From Varanus komodoensis (taxonomy: Eukaryota > Chordata > Lepidosauria > Squamata > Varanidae), in the NCBI RefSeq assembly GCF_004798865.1, contig NW_025336114.1:1-64000 (forward strand): 64,000 nucleotides of DNA. The letters are read 5' to 3'. The stretch's first letter is position 1, and each line of letters opens with the position of its first letter. Shown in pieces: positions 37,119 to 48,884 of this stretch. Under the pieces are notes generated by a model that saw only the letters and a program-made list of their open reading frames with translations, was not told the DNA's origin and ran no database searches. The translations under genes and the position numbers were made by a program.

Positions 37119-38394
37119 GTAAACTTGTCACTTCTGCTGGGTATAGTAAACATACCTGCATCTTTGACATGACAATAACAGATCAGATAAGGAACAGTAT
37201 GTCCTATGACCACAGGCTCATTTCCAGGGGCGGAATAATGGGCTGCAGGTAAGATATGAGTAGAAAGCAGATGGACCGGGGGTGGGAAACTCAATGGTGC
37301 CCCTAAGGTCAGAAAAACTAGGAAAGGTGTAGAACCAGAACTGACAGATTCACCCTGTCCTAGAGAACCAGCTGCGGAAGGAATGTTATTTTACAGAGGA
37401 AATGCCGCAGGACCATGCACAGGATATGGTTGCTTACACATTTCATTGGTTATGTCTAACAAGTTCATGCCCTGAGTTGCTTATATTCTAAAATTTAACC
37501 CAAGAAAATCTGCAGAGGAGGGAGGGATACTGAAGAGTAGTAGGGGTAAATGTGAAAGCAAAATATGATTGTTTCAGTCACATGGGCTTATGTATCCTTC
37601 CAGGCAGACAGAGCAGGCCTAACCACCTCAGACAGCCATTCAGGAGGGATTAGATAGGATGAAGTGGCTGGTACAGCCCCACCAGTGCAGAGAGTGTCCA
37701 CCCTGTTGGTCCCATACATGCCTGCAGAAAGCTCCCTGCGCATAAATCTTCCACCTTTCATCTGGGGAGGGGTGGATCAAAGACCACTTTGGATCCAAAG
37801 CCACTTTGTTCCCTGTAAAGGGGCCCAGATTCGGACCCTCGTCTGTGCCAGCTAATATGCTGGACTTAACTCCATCCCATAACTTGCAGTGGAAAGGAAA
37901 TGTAAAAGGAGATCCACCAAGCTCAGAAGCCTGGCAAACCCTGACCCCAGCTCCTGCAAGCCAGTAGAGAGTTGGAAGTAGCAGCAGTTTCACTGTTTCA
38001 CTCTCCCTCTCCCTCTTTGTCCCCTTCCCTCTTAGGAGTGCTCTGTGAGCTGCAGAGCAGCATGCCTCTGTAATTCCCAATTGCTGGAAAACATAACCAG
38101 GAGGGTGTTGTTAGAGCTGGCCCTTTCATTAAGCAGAGTGAGGCAGCCACCTCTGACAGCAGATGCCAGAAGAGGACAGGAGACAGCTGCATGCCCCATG
38201 GGCTGCTGTGTACCCCTAACCTAGCCTGCTTCCTTCAGGTGCAGGGGAGGAACTGCCCCATGTCAGTGCTGAAGAACAAATTGACAGCCATCTGGTTAGC
38301 TTCTGTACACAGAATGCAAGCAAGGTCTGTCTTTGCTTCAGGCAGCAAAATGTCTCTGGCCACTTCATATCTTGCATGTGGACATCCCATTGAA

Positions 38395-38491
38395 ACATCT
38401 GTCAGGATTCTGTGGGACCAGAACACTGAACTAAATTGGTTTTTGGTCTGATTCAACACATATCTTCTTACATGCCTGTTATGGGACATGA

Positions 38492-38492
<1 letters not shown>
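38395..38492 (+). repeat. CR1 3' end leading into a microsatellite
   Basis: AGAACACTGAACTAAATTGG, TTTTTGGTCTGATTCAACAC and TCTTCTTACATGCC in order match the terminal CR1 3' UTR pattern (…CTGGACTAGATGG…TTGGTCTGATCCAGC…TCTTCTTATG). The (TATC)n array follows immediately. Confidence 0.6.

Positions 38493-38539
<47 letters not shown>
38493..38539. repeat. (TATC)n microsatellite
   Basis: About twelve uninterrupted TATC units. Confidence 0.97.
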
Positions 38540-40692
38540 CCTACTAGTCTCTTAAACATCTCCTCCATCCAAGCTGTCCCTTGATAATTTCCTCTCTATG
38601 AAGGAATAGACTGGCAGGTCACTCTGAGCTCACCTATTCTCCATTTTAGAGCAACAGAACAATAGAAATTGAAAGACCTGAACAGTGCTTCCAGCCTTCA
38701 TCAACTCTTTGCCCTGCTCATTTGTTCCTGGGGGAAAACAAGTATTGGTTCAAAAGGAACTTGTCTAGACTAAATGCAATAAGCAAGGCTCCAGGAAGGT
38801 TGTTGATGGTAAATTAGTCAATAAAGAAAGTCACCTGTCTCCATATTTCTAAAAAATAAAATATTTTTAAAAACATAGACCTAATGCCACCTGCTGGCCA
38901 TGGAAGGGAGAATTTTGGTTCTGTTTGTAAATAGTTGTGTTCTAAACTCCAGTTCAAGCCACCAGAATAGCACGAAAAGATTCCAGCTCTGCAGGAATCA
39001 GTGCTCATAAGCTGGCACTGATGCATGCAGGGTCTGGAAGGATAAATGACCACCCTTAATAAGGCATAGACTAAGGAGCTGTTGCTTCTTTCAACCTTGG
39101 AATGGGTGGTATTCAAACACCACCTACGCATGGATAAATATAGGGTTATTTGACTTGCATTTGTTGAAACTTATGCATAACTATATAGTTATAGTAGCAT
39201 GTTTTCCTATATGCCTGTAATATTTAGGTTTATAATCCACATATAATCACTGCAATTGATACACATAAACTTTATGCCATACAAACTTGTGTTTTGTTCA
39301 GTTTTCCTTTTGGTTTTGCTAAAAGTTTTGAAATTCACAATAAGAAGTGTACAAAATAAATAAAAACATGTGAGTACGGGGTGGACACATACACATTATC
39401 AAAAAATAAAAATATAACACCAAATAAGATTTGTTATGTGGCATGCATAATATTTGCATATGCTAATTTATGCCCCTGTGGAAATAACATTTGTCATTTA
39501 AATAGAAATACAAGTCAGCTTGCCATAATGTGGAAGTCTGTGCCCTCCAGTCTGCCCCTGGCAGGCAACCTCAAGTCCCCTGCTCTCCCTTCTTCGGGTG
39601 CTTTAAACTTTCAGCTGGACAGCCCTTCAAAAACAGGACCGTTCTCTGTTAAGGCAACTTCTTTTGATAGTTCAGCTCACACAAGCTAGAATTGGTGGGT
39701 TTTGGTGGTTGAAACTTTGGTATTATTAATAATAGGTCATAGTCAGCTAAGATTCAGACTTAACCAGTGGCATTGGCTGTACGAGTATATCCCTTCCTAC
39801 TGAGTTCTGGGTTGCCAAATGCACTGCCACTGCAGTTCCTTCCCATTTGTAAGATGGGTGCAGCTTTAGATGCTAGCCCCAAAGTAAGGAGGCTTATGGA
39901 AGCCTGAGATACATGCAGCACTCTCTCTATGCAGTGAACTGCCCCGCTCTCCTTGCCATGCCCAATGAAGAATTGCCCCTGTACATGTGGAAACTTCTTC
40001 TGTCACAGGCACTAATGAGACAGCCCTGGCATTCCTGTGCACACGACAGGACCAGCATGTGCAAAAAGGTGGTTCATTCTCATCACACAGTCTGTTGATT
40101 GCTGCCCACAGGTGTACAGAGCCAAAAAGCAGGGTGACCACCAATATGCCACAAAAATATAATAGTTACTGTTATTGAAATAGAAATGCAAGCACTTTCA
40201 CCTGGGTGGGGAAGCCTGGGAGTAGCTGGGGTGTTTGCTGCCCTGTCTGCTCTCCGGATACTGACTGTGGATGGGCAAGGCCTAGACCCCTGCTGTTCTC
40301 CCTTTGCACGTCTCTTCATCTTCAAGCTGTACTTGGCCTGGCAGGTCTTCAATCAGTCAGTGACTTCTAACAGGGGACTGTCCTCTTTAAGGCAGGGCAT
40401 GTGGCCACCCCACCAAAGAGAATTTTGTCCATTTCAGCTTGCTTTATTATAGTTGTTTTGCTTTCAAACAAAAAAGTGGAAAAAAGAGAGAATGTTGATG
40501 ATGATTGAACATGGATCACATTGGTGGTATTAGGTCGAACCAGATTAGAATGGCTAGCAGAAGCCTGGGGTGAGGATGGAGGGGTGGTTCTGAATTGCCT
40601 AAAAGTAGGTGCTGTGTGACTGAGAGGAGGGCTTGGTCACCCTAGCCATGCAAGAGGGCTTTGTACTTGGAGGCCTCGGAAGTTGCCTTCAG

Positions 40693-40864
40693 CAGAGTCA
40701 GTCAGCTGGGCCAGCTAGCTCAGTCTACTCTAACGCACTAGCTGGCAGCGCTCTCCAGGGCTGCAGACAGAAGTCTCTCCCAGCAGAACATGGAAATGCT
40801 CGGGACTGAACCCGGGGCCTTCTGCGTACAAAATATGTGCTGTCTATTGCCGAGCTGCGGCCCT
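40693..40864 (-). mobile_element. tRNA-Ala-derived SINE, best copy
   Basis: On the minus strand the head reads GGGCCGCAGCTCGGCAATAG, then GCAGAAGGCCCCGGGTTCAG with a good B box (GGTTCAGTCCC). The body has CTGGAGAGCGCTGCCAGC. The 5' half matches an Ala-type tRNA with the anticodon arm altered. Other copies are at 21560, 34225 and 56043. Confidence 0.78.
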
Positions 40865-41373
40865 TCACATCAACATTCCAACAAGGACAGCAAGCTTTCT
40901 CTTAAATACAGTCTTCTGGAGTCTTGGAAATGTGCTCAGCAAAATGAGTGCAAGGAAGCAAGAGCTCCCCTGCAGCTGCATGCTTCAACTTGACAAGCAT
41001 AAGCGGCTCCTGCCAGATGTGTAGTCTGACTATGGAGCACTACTGCCACCCAGTGGCTATTTGAGGCATCTTTTTCTGGTTGGTTTGTGTTTGTGTTCTT
41101 CCAGTCAGCCTTCCCAGGGGCGTAAAAGGGAGGCAAACTAGAGAAGTTATTAAATGTTTGCACTGAACTTCCACTTTTTAAAAGAAACTCGGATGGAAGG
41201 AAGCAGGATATGTGGGGGTGATAATGATTAAACTAGCAACAATAACAAAGGCAGGACATTTAGTACAGGACACTATTCCCTTTAAGGCGTCCTGAAGGGG
41301 AAAAAAGCTGATTTGAAATAGCTGTTTGCACTGGGAGATAATGCTCCCTTGGCACCATAAGTTCATTTTACCC

Positions 41374-41440
41374 TTTATTTATTGTTTTACTGTTTTATTT
41401 CATTTCTATACCACCCTATAGCTGAAGCTGTCTGTGCTAC
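41374..41440 (-). repeat. LINE 3'-tail repeat
   Basis: TTTATTTATTG is followed by ATTTCTATACCACCCTATAG and GCTGAAGC. This is the L2-type 3' terminus in minus orientation, tail only. Confidence 0.65.
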
Positions 41441-41728
41441 ATTCCTACAAATTGACTTCAAGTGATAATAGTACAACGGCTTGTCTGTTCCTATTAGGAA
41501 GAAGGGATGAATCTTGCTTCAGAGAATTTAACCATGGTGCTGTTTGTTTCTTTAAAATCTATCCAGATGCTTGCTCCCACACAAGAGCAGCAGAACACAG
41601 AGAGAGAAATTTCTCAAGATCTTTCCTTTATTTATTTTTTCAGGGGCGGGGTGGAACCCAAATAATAAAAAATTGAAGAGGTCCACATGTGCATGTGGCA
41701 GGGGAAGAACTGAAACTCTCATGACAGA

Positions 41729-41950
41729 AAGAACCAATGTGGCAATGGGACTGGAGTGTTGGGCTGGGGACCACTCCCCATTCAATCGTGAAGTTTACAG
41801 GCGACTTTGGGCCGGTCACAGGCACTCAACCTAGCCTACTTCATAGGGCTGTCATGTGAGGCTAAAATGAAGAGAAGGAGGAATATGTAAGCTACCTCGG
41901 GTTCCTCGCAGGAAGGAAAAAGGCAGGATATTAATGCAACATAATAATAA
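41729..41950 (+). mobile_element. tRNA-derived SINE, squamate type
   Basis: Same body as the 22701 copy: CTTTGGGCCGGTCACAGGCA, CTACTTCATAGGGCTGTCAT and a tail AGGCAGGATATTAATGCAAC, ending in (AATA)n. The promoter boxes are more worn. Confidence 0.75.
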
Positions 41951-42656
41951 TTATCACTTAGTATATAGTTGCTTGTGCTTTACCCAAAAAGAGATATGTA
42001 GCACTAAAAGAGGGAAAAAAGCAATCACAGATTTGCATGAATTTGCACATGGTAACTTATATGTATAGTTGCAAGTTTAGATAGAATGACTATCATTTAA
42101 TTAAAAATACAAGCCATTTTTTGGCCCGTTGGGAAGGGTATGTGCTTTCATGAAAAGCATCAGTTTCAGTCTTTGGCATATCCAGGTAGAGCCAGAAATA
42201 TTCCTGCCTGAAACTCTGAAGGGCCAGTGCTCCTCAGTGTTAAATACCAGGCTAGAAGGATCAAGCATCTACCTTGGTCTAAAACAGCTTCCAACCTTCT
42301 TGTCTCACCATAGTACGGAAGACTGCAACCAGGTCACCTTTGTGCCTACTCAGTCAGCTGCCTAACCTGACGTGTGAACTCTTGATGGACAGCTTCAGTG
42401 ACTCTGCTCTCTCTCCATTCTTTATCTTTAAACCAGCTCTTCCAATAGAGAACTGTCCTCTACAACGTAGAACCCATGGCTCCCCTATTGTGAGCAGCTA
42501 ATAAGTGTCTGCATGCATGGCACTGAATAGATGCCTGCGGGCCTTGCATAAGTAAGCCAGGTCCTGGAAAAAAGCACACTTTTCTCTACTTACAGAATGA
42601 GTTCTTGGGCAATGTGGCAACCCTGCAATACTACTCATGATGCAAAACCTAATCAT

Positions 42657-43066
42657 CAGTCCTTTTTTTGCAACAACAACAAAAAAAAGTGCCAGAACTC
42701 ATGTCTTGGGGTCACACTTTTACACTAAAAAAGATTTTTTATTCACCAACTTTTTTTGAAATAAAGAACTTATTTACCTTTTGCATGTAGCCAGTCATTC
42801 TACACACACATAAACATAATGGTCGTCGCCGGCAGTAAGCACTCAGCGCCTGACCACACAACCGATCCCAAGCCGAGCAGCATCCCAAGCCGAGCAGCAC
42901 CCTCACAATCAGTGCCGACACAAAAGCAGCCCGCAGGCACTATGTTAATGATTTTTGCTGCCAACCTGCTACGCCCAACAGGGCGATTCACAATCACTTG
43001 GAAAAATCCATCAAAAAAAGGTGCTGGAACGCCGTTCTGCTGCATTCTATGACAAAAAAAGCCCTG
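42657..43066. mobile_element. non-autonomous hAT DNA transposon
   Basis: The 410-bp element starts CAGTCCTTTTTTTGC, and the reverse complement of its end reads CAGGGCTTTTTTTGT. It is flanked by a perfect 8-bp target duplication, CTAATCAT, at 42649-42656 and 43067-43074. This is a clear hAT insertion without transposase. The interior contains a 17-bp tandem duplication, ATCCCAAGCCGAGCAGC, at 42865-42881 and 42882-42898. Overlapping open frames on both strands have no family resemblance. Confidence 0.93.
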
Positions 43067-43549
43067 CTAATCATGGAAGAAGGCCCTAGACCCCTACGAC
43101 TGTCATGGTTTTTCATTTATCCAAGCTAGGTTATTCACTCTGGTTCATATTCTCTTCTTCCAACTTGAAGAAGCTTCATTTTGAATAGCAAGCAAGCAAA
43201 CACACAAAAACAATCTTCTAGCCCATGTGGTTATAAACATGTACAAATGTTTCATACATTGCTGTGGGAAGCATATTTACTGCGTCCAGTGGGACTTACT
43301 CCCTAGGAAGCATACTTAGACCATAGATCAGGTTGAGCAAGCTGTAGCCTGCATAGCCAATGTGAGGTGTAGTCCAGTGACATCTGGAAGTTACCCATTC
43401 CTAGTCTAGACTCTTCTTTATAGATAACCCTCAAAGCCCTTTGTCCATAACTCAGGGTGGGAGATTGAATTCAGCCTTCCTTGGGCCCCAGTGTTCTTGA
43501 AATGTTATTGCCTCTTTCCACCAGCCCCAGCCACTCTATTCCTCCTCAC

Positions 43550-43601
<52 letters not shown>

Positions 43602-43603
43602 TC
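43550..43603. repeat. (TTTC)n microsatellite
   Basis: About thirteen TTTC units, a pure polypyrimidine run on the transcribed sense strand. Confidence 0.97.
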
Positions 43604-44577
43604 CCAGCTTTGAACAGTTTCTTGTGTTCTAAAAGGGTGGGATGCCCTCCTAAGGTTTAGTTATTTGCAAGAAAAGATGCAGGGTGTCTCTACTTGCAGA
43701 GTGTAATCAGCTATTTTACAAAGACTTCTGCTTTTTTCAGTGTGGAAGCAAAAATGCATCCCCAGTGGGGGGGTTTTCCTAGGCTTTTGGATTTCTCTGC
43801 CCGTCTATACATTCTGTTAAGTAACCACAAGTTGGCACTGTTACACACTATAGTGGATTTGCAACTTCACTGGAGGCTGTTGCTCCAGTATGTTGCAAAT
43901 TAAAATTTAATACCAGCATTTTCCCCTCTACTAAGAGCCCCCATAAAAGGCTAGAAAACACAGGAGAGGTTCAGGAGGATGACAAGGCTCCACAAACTTC
44001 TGTGAGTGAAGAATCATGGGAGCACAATAAATGCCTCATGTGGAGAAGCCCTTAAACTAAAATATGCTGGTATTTTTGGTAATTTGCTCTCATCTCTGTT
44101 ACTTCCAGCCCCTCTACAACTTCTCCAAAATGGAATTCAATTAGTTCAGTATTCCTGCCACATGAAGCAATTTTTTTGGCAGAGATGTCCATAGATCACA
44201 GAATTCTGTGTCAGTTCCTCATTGAGAAGAGCTTGTTATTTCAAGATTTAATATTGGTTATGAGTGCTGTAGCAACAGAGACTGAAGGAAACATCCAGTT
44301 GACACCCTAAGCTTGGTGTGTCCCTGATTGTAACAGGTAAACTGATAAATTGAACTGATGAACCTCCAGGTGAAATAGAAAGGGAATATCTGGAATGAAT
44401 CCCCACACCTGACTTCCCAAGCATCTAATTAGCACTGCTTTTCCTAACAATTACACAGTTTGCTTGGTGGCACGTGGCTGAGCCCATTTCTAGAAAAGTG
44501 TATTATGCATGCAGTTCCAGGTGAGGGGGTGGGGGGTGGGGAGGTGTCTAGCATCTATTTGCAGGATGGATCTGATA

Positions 44578-44625
44578 TTATTTATTTACTTCATTTCTAT
44601 ACAGCTCATAGCCAAAGCTCTCTTA
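44578..44625 (-). repeat. LINE 3'-tail repeat
   Basis: TTATTTATTTACTTCATTTC, then TATACAGCTCATAGCCAAAG and CTCTCTT: the same terminus as at 41374 and 61070. Confidence 0.6.
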
Positions 44626-45439
44626 ACATAGAGAGATGCAGTGGACACAGCAGAACCTTTTCAGATCCTGGGCTTTATACTCCTATGGGTGTGGAGGATT
44701 CTTTAGAGGGTCAAGAATGTTACTTAAACTAACATTTCTTCTTGCCCCACACTTCATTTCCACACTTTAAAAGTGTTTCTACATGTTAGAACAAAGGGAT
44801 AAAAAACACTCTACCAAAACCGGATAAATCCAATGATAACAAAATACTCAGACCATGTGCAGTTTTGCATTTTAAACTCACATAAATCATAAATTCATGA
44901 TGACTTCAGGAATTAAATGGAGTTTGCTTCTGATGCCCTAATGCTAAACACATTTACTTGGATATAAGTCTGATTTTGTTGTAGAAAATGATCAAAAATA
45001 ATAAAATAGGTATCTGTAACTATATGCATGCCCATCTGGTCACCCCTGACTATTAAATGTATTTTTAAAAAAAATAAGAAAAAAGAGAGCATGCTGCAGA
45101 GAACCACTGTGCCTATCACACTTCTGGCGTGATTAGTGTCCGCCTCTTCCATTGTGGGGCCTTGGACTTTAGCCCTGAGGCCCAGTCCTAGCTGCACAAC
45201 AGGGATGATATACAGTTGATAAAGTCCATTTCTAGAGATGGCCCTACCTTGCCAGATTGAGGTGCACACAATAAAGTCATACAAAATACATACTTTATCA
45301 AAAGTAGGCCACAAAGTGTAGCTACATTACAAAAGAAAGTGTGTACTAAAAGGGCATTGCAGGGAAGGGATTCGACTTGATTGGATTAATACAGAACTTG
45401 ATTAGGTTCCTCAAATCTCCTCCTCCCCTTCACCTTCCC

Positions 45440-45565
45440 TTGTCCTGTTAGGCACTGAATAAGAGCAAGAGAAGAGCCCTGCCAGAGCAGATCAGAGACC
45501 CCCTCATCCAGCATTCTGTCCACACTGTGGCCGACCAGGTGCCTGTGGGGAAGCCACAAGTAGGA
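45440..45565 (-). repeat. CR1 3' UTR fragment
   Basis: GCCAGAGCAGATCAGAGACC, CATCCAGCATTCTGTCCACA and GGCCGACCAGGTGCCTGTGG are the reverse complement of the 3' UTR of the FFTQ-type CR1 copies at 20.4 and 24.2 kb. Confidence 0.65.
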
Positions 45566-46497
45566 CATGAGTCCAATGGTCCATGAAATGATAGTAATGG
45601 CAAATAAAAGGAACACAAGACCCAAGGCAGGGTGAAACTGCTATAATTGAGATGTTCTGATGAGAGTGAAAGCATTTTTTTTCTTAAATTTCCAGGGGAA
45701 TGGCCATGCAATCAGTTCAAGATAAGCCAAGGCAGGTTTATTTTTATTTTATGCATTTTAGGCCCCCTTTCTCCACAAAACGCTTTCATAGCTGAGTTTT
45801 ATTGATTAATCTTTTAAAGCTCTATTTGCTTCTGCTCTACATCTGTTCTAAAACCAGTAGATGATTTACACTGGGGCAGGTTTGAGATGTTTTGCTTTAC
45901 ATATTAGTTGTATAGGATTGAAGGGTCTGTATCACGGCCAGTGTTTGGGGTAAGCACTGCAGAGCACTTGCCTAGGCCCACATCCTTCCAGAGGGGACAC
46001 TGGCAATGGCCAGAGCCCCTGGTTGTACTGCTGCTTCTTGCTTCTCCAAAAAAGCAAAAAGTAAGGAGTGCAATGACAGAATTGAGGAGGTTGAGCAGCT
46101 TCCTTTGCTCTCTTCCTCTTCCTCACATGCACTTGTGTGTGCGCGCAGAGAGAGAGAGAGCGCTGGTACAGATTGGGCACAGAGGAGGAGGACAAGACTT
46201 TGGGGACATAAGTGAAGACAAGGTGAATCTGCTCAGGTGATTGATTGTGAACCATCAAAAAAAGAGGAAGCAGCTTTGCATATAATTTACCAAAGCTAAC
46301 ACTAGCTAACACATATGTATAGGTGCACATTTAGAAATGATTATAATAATTTGAATAGAAGCACAGTACATCTCAGCATTAGTGTGGAAAACAGTGACCA
46401 CCAGGTGATATCTGTTTAGTCTGCTGTCAAGGTGCTGTCTGTAGCTGGGCCCTGTTCTTCTTTCTTATGGTTCATTAAGTTGAAACTTGTGAGCTTG

Positions 46498-46593
46498 AGT
46501 GGACTTCGGGGGATGGTGGAGGACAGGAAAGCTGGAATGTTGTCCATGGGGTCACGATGGGTCGGACACGACTTCACGACTAACAACAACAAA
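46498..46593 (+). mobile_element. BovB LINE 3' terminus
   Basis: The + strand encodes the last residues of BovB ORF2, VVHGVTMGRTRLHD and a stop, matching AVHGVAKSRTRLSD. It is preceded by LRGMVEDRKAG (compare LRELVMDREAW) after a one-base shift, and followed by an (AAC)n-type tail. It could equally be the tail of a SINE that shares the BovB end. Confidence 0.72.
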
Positions 46594-46996
46594 GTTTAAA
46601 CTGGACTCAGACTTGACAACCCTTCAAATGGAGCCTGCCTTCAACCAGAGGACAGTTTTGTGGCCATTCTTCCCTGCTCCCTTCCAAGCAGGCCAGGAAA
46701 AAGGCATTGTCTTAAAGCTGACTGGTTAGGCTGGATTTGTAGTACAAGACAAAGAGTACTGCAGAAGTTCATAGCAAAAGAAGCAAGCAAAGTTTGAATA
46801 CTGGCCATTAGGGAAATGTGGCTTCATGGCATGCAGTTGATTCCGAAATGAATGCCTCTCCTCCCTGCCAAACCAAACAGAGCTGGAGCTTCCTGCTACC
46901 GGCCAATCCCTTGAAGCATCTGATGCTCCTCAACTGGTCTGCCCTCTTAACCTGATGCCATATCCTCAGATTAGTCAGGTTAGGCCTGCCCCCTCC

Positions 46997-47035
<39 letters not shown>

Positions 47036-47145
47036 TAACATTTCTATGCCGCCCCATTCGCCGAAGCCTCGGGGTGGCTCACAACATAAAATTAAAATAT
47101 AATACATTCAAACTATAAAACAAATTAACAATATAAAATAAGTCG
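46997..47145 (-). repeat. (TTAT)n plus LINE 3'-tail repeat
   Basis: Ten TTAT units (46997-47037) precede TTTCTATGCCGCCCCATTCG and CCGAAGCCTCGGGGTGGCTC, then an A/T-rich stretch. This is the reference copy of the tail box found reversed at 8886 and 31052. It lies only 300 bases before coding exon 3. Confidence 0.75.
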
Positions 47146-47446
47146 CCCTGGCCAATATTAGCATGCTCATCAAACTTTCCTTGCAATTTAAAGCTGTCTG
47201 AGTGACTGCCTGATTTACCTCTGGGACCACAGACCTGGGCATTTCGGCTGTGAACTCTGACCTCTCCTCTTCCTCAAAGTTGGAGCCTGCCTCCTCAAAC
47301 GCTGAGCGCTCTTTTATAGGAGGAGTGGGACCAGCCTCTATAGACAGTCTGTTGTAAACTCCACTCACCAGGACACCTGAGTACTGGTTATTTCTCTCTT
47401 CTTGTGATGCGATGTTCACCTCATACTCTCTCTCCTCATCCTACAG

Positions 47447-47561
47447 GAGTCTGGACCGCCTTGATTCTGTCGAAATCCTTCTGCCTCCAAAATTCCCAAG
47501 CTGGGAGGAAGAATATAACCAGATCACAGACAACCTGAATGAGTCCAGTTGCATCAATGAG
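47447..47561 (+). CDS. DLGAP4: DLGAP4 coding exon 3 (residues 391-429)
   Basis: A strong pyrimidine tract, …TCTCTCTCCTCATCCTACAG, ends at 47446 and the donor is GTGAGA at 47562. The 115 bases complete Arg391 and add 38 codons. The sequence SLDRLDSVEILLPPKFPSWE, then EEYNQITDNLNESSCINE, aligns closely to human DLGAP4 SLDRLDSVDMLLPSKCPSWE and onward. This segment is absent in this form from DLGAP1, which carries extra guanylate-kinase-binding repeats here, and so supports the paralogue call. It ends in phase 0. Confidence 0.94.
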
Positions 47562-47674
47562 GTGAGAGCCAGCAACAGCTGCCCACAGCCCTAGCTTCAT
47601 GTGGTGGGAGTGGGTATGTGCCTGGAGGGTTGGACTATTCCCTCCAAAACTAAAGAGAGCTTCTTAAAAAGAGC

Positions 47675-47786
47675 CCCACCCAACCCGGAGCCCTCCAAAT
47701 GGTTTGTACTACCATTCTCATGGTGACTGAACATTGGCCTCAATTGCTGGGGTTAACGGGAATCGTAGTCCAGAATATCTGCAGTT
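47675..47786. repeat. palindromic MITE-like copy
   Basis: ACCCAACCCGGAGCCCTCCA at the left, TACTACCATTCTCATGGTGA in the middle and GGGAATCGTAGTCCAGAAT at the right match the family order. Confidence 0.55.
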
Positions 47787-48884
47787 GGATCCAGGATCTG
47801 TCTTCCTCAGGAGGAACGGATCTTCCATGAGAGGAAAGTCACTCCTCAAAAAAGTTCCCTCTGTCCAATATTTGGGGATCCCCCTGTAACCACAGTCCAC
47901 CCCATTCAGCAGGGTCTCCTGCCTCTATGTAGCACCTTCAGGGGCCTGGAGGATCTGGTGTGAGAGGGAGGGTCATAGAAGTCCCCTTCTGCCAGCACAG
48001 TCAATCCAGCATAAAAGTGGATCGAACTCCTGGGAGGACTTGGTTGGGAAAGTCTATTTTTATTTTGTTTCACAGAACAAAAATTGGCTTTTGTGTTCTC
48101 CAACATTTGAAATCCACATGTGAAAGCTACCTTGCTTAGAGTGTGGATCTCTTCAGTTTCCTGCCATGCACTAATAAGGTACTTACTTGAGCAAAGATAG
48201 CCAAGAAAGACTCAAAGGTCTTCTGTGCATTATCTGTGAAAATGCTGCAAGAAATTACTATGGAGAGATCTGTGAAAGGGCATTAACTTCCAATGCATAT
48301 AGCTAGTGCCTATTAATATTCATCTTTTTATGCATCTTAGATACTCTCATGAACCACCACTAGCCTTGTAAGTCACATCACCTGGATGCAACCCATCATT
48401 ACAGCACTTGGATATAGTGAACTGCAGGTTATTTGTCAGGAACAAAGGCAATAAATGGTTTTTATGTTGCTGAGCTTTTTAAAAAAACATCCCACAGTGC
48501 TCCTGTTTCTCTGCACACTGTTCCTAAAATACTGCACAAAATAAGTTTTTGTAGTAATTGTCACTGCATTCAGTGTAATCATCTACTGTTATGAAGCACA
48601 ACATGAAAACAATGGGAATCTTAGGAACACAAGTAGAACCTGCAAAAAAGTGTTGCGCTGTTGAGTGTTGCTGTTCAAGGAGTCAACCATGCAGTCAGAC
48701 CTTTTTCCAAGATATCCCATTCCATTCCCCTTCATTCCCCCTCCCCATAAATACTGAATGTTCTGTGTCTGTTGGGCTTAGGCAGTCCTTGCTGAGCTCC
48801 TTTTGGGTCCCCCGTCCTCTTAGGATTGGTGGGAGTTTGTAACCTTACACACCTGGAGGGCACCAGGAAGGAGGTGTCTAGTAT

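Larger units (their letters stand above)
37119..47446 (+). other. DLGAP4 intron between coding exons 2 and 3
   Basis: A 10.3-kb intron. Named repeats are listed separately. Nothing recognisable is seen at 37120-38390, 38545-40690, 40870-41370, 41960-42640, 43080-43540, 43610-44570, 44630-45430, 45570-46490 and 46600-46990. The last 300 bases before exon 3 (47146-47446) follow a LINE tail directly and hold a 103-codon open frame on the minus strand, rich in Glu and Ser. I do not recognise it and regard it as repeat-derived or chance. Confidence 0.85.

Noticed and set aside
37640-38080. 146-codon minus-strand open frame in intron 2
   Set aside because: No recognisable domain, no splice partner, and low-complexity ends. 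Chance length in 64 kb is plausible.
40800-40864. Functional tRNA-Ala gene on the minus strand
   Set aside because: The B box is good, but the cloverleaf cannot be completed and the sequence continues into a SINE body.
42800-43052. Open frames of 77-81 codons on both strands
   Set aside because: Internal to the hAT element at 42657-43066, with no similarity to transposase.
47108-47419. 103-codon Glu/Ser-rich minus-strand open frame
   Set aside because: As a gene: it starts in LINE-tail sequence at one end and no family is recognised. Kept only as an observation near exon 3.
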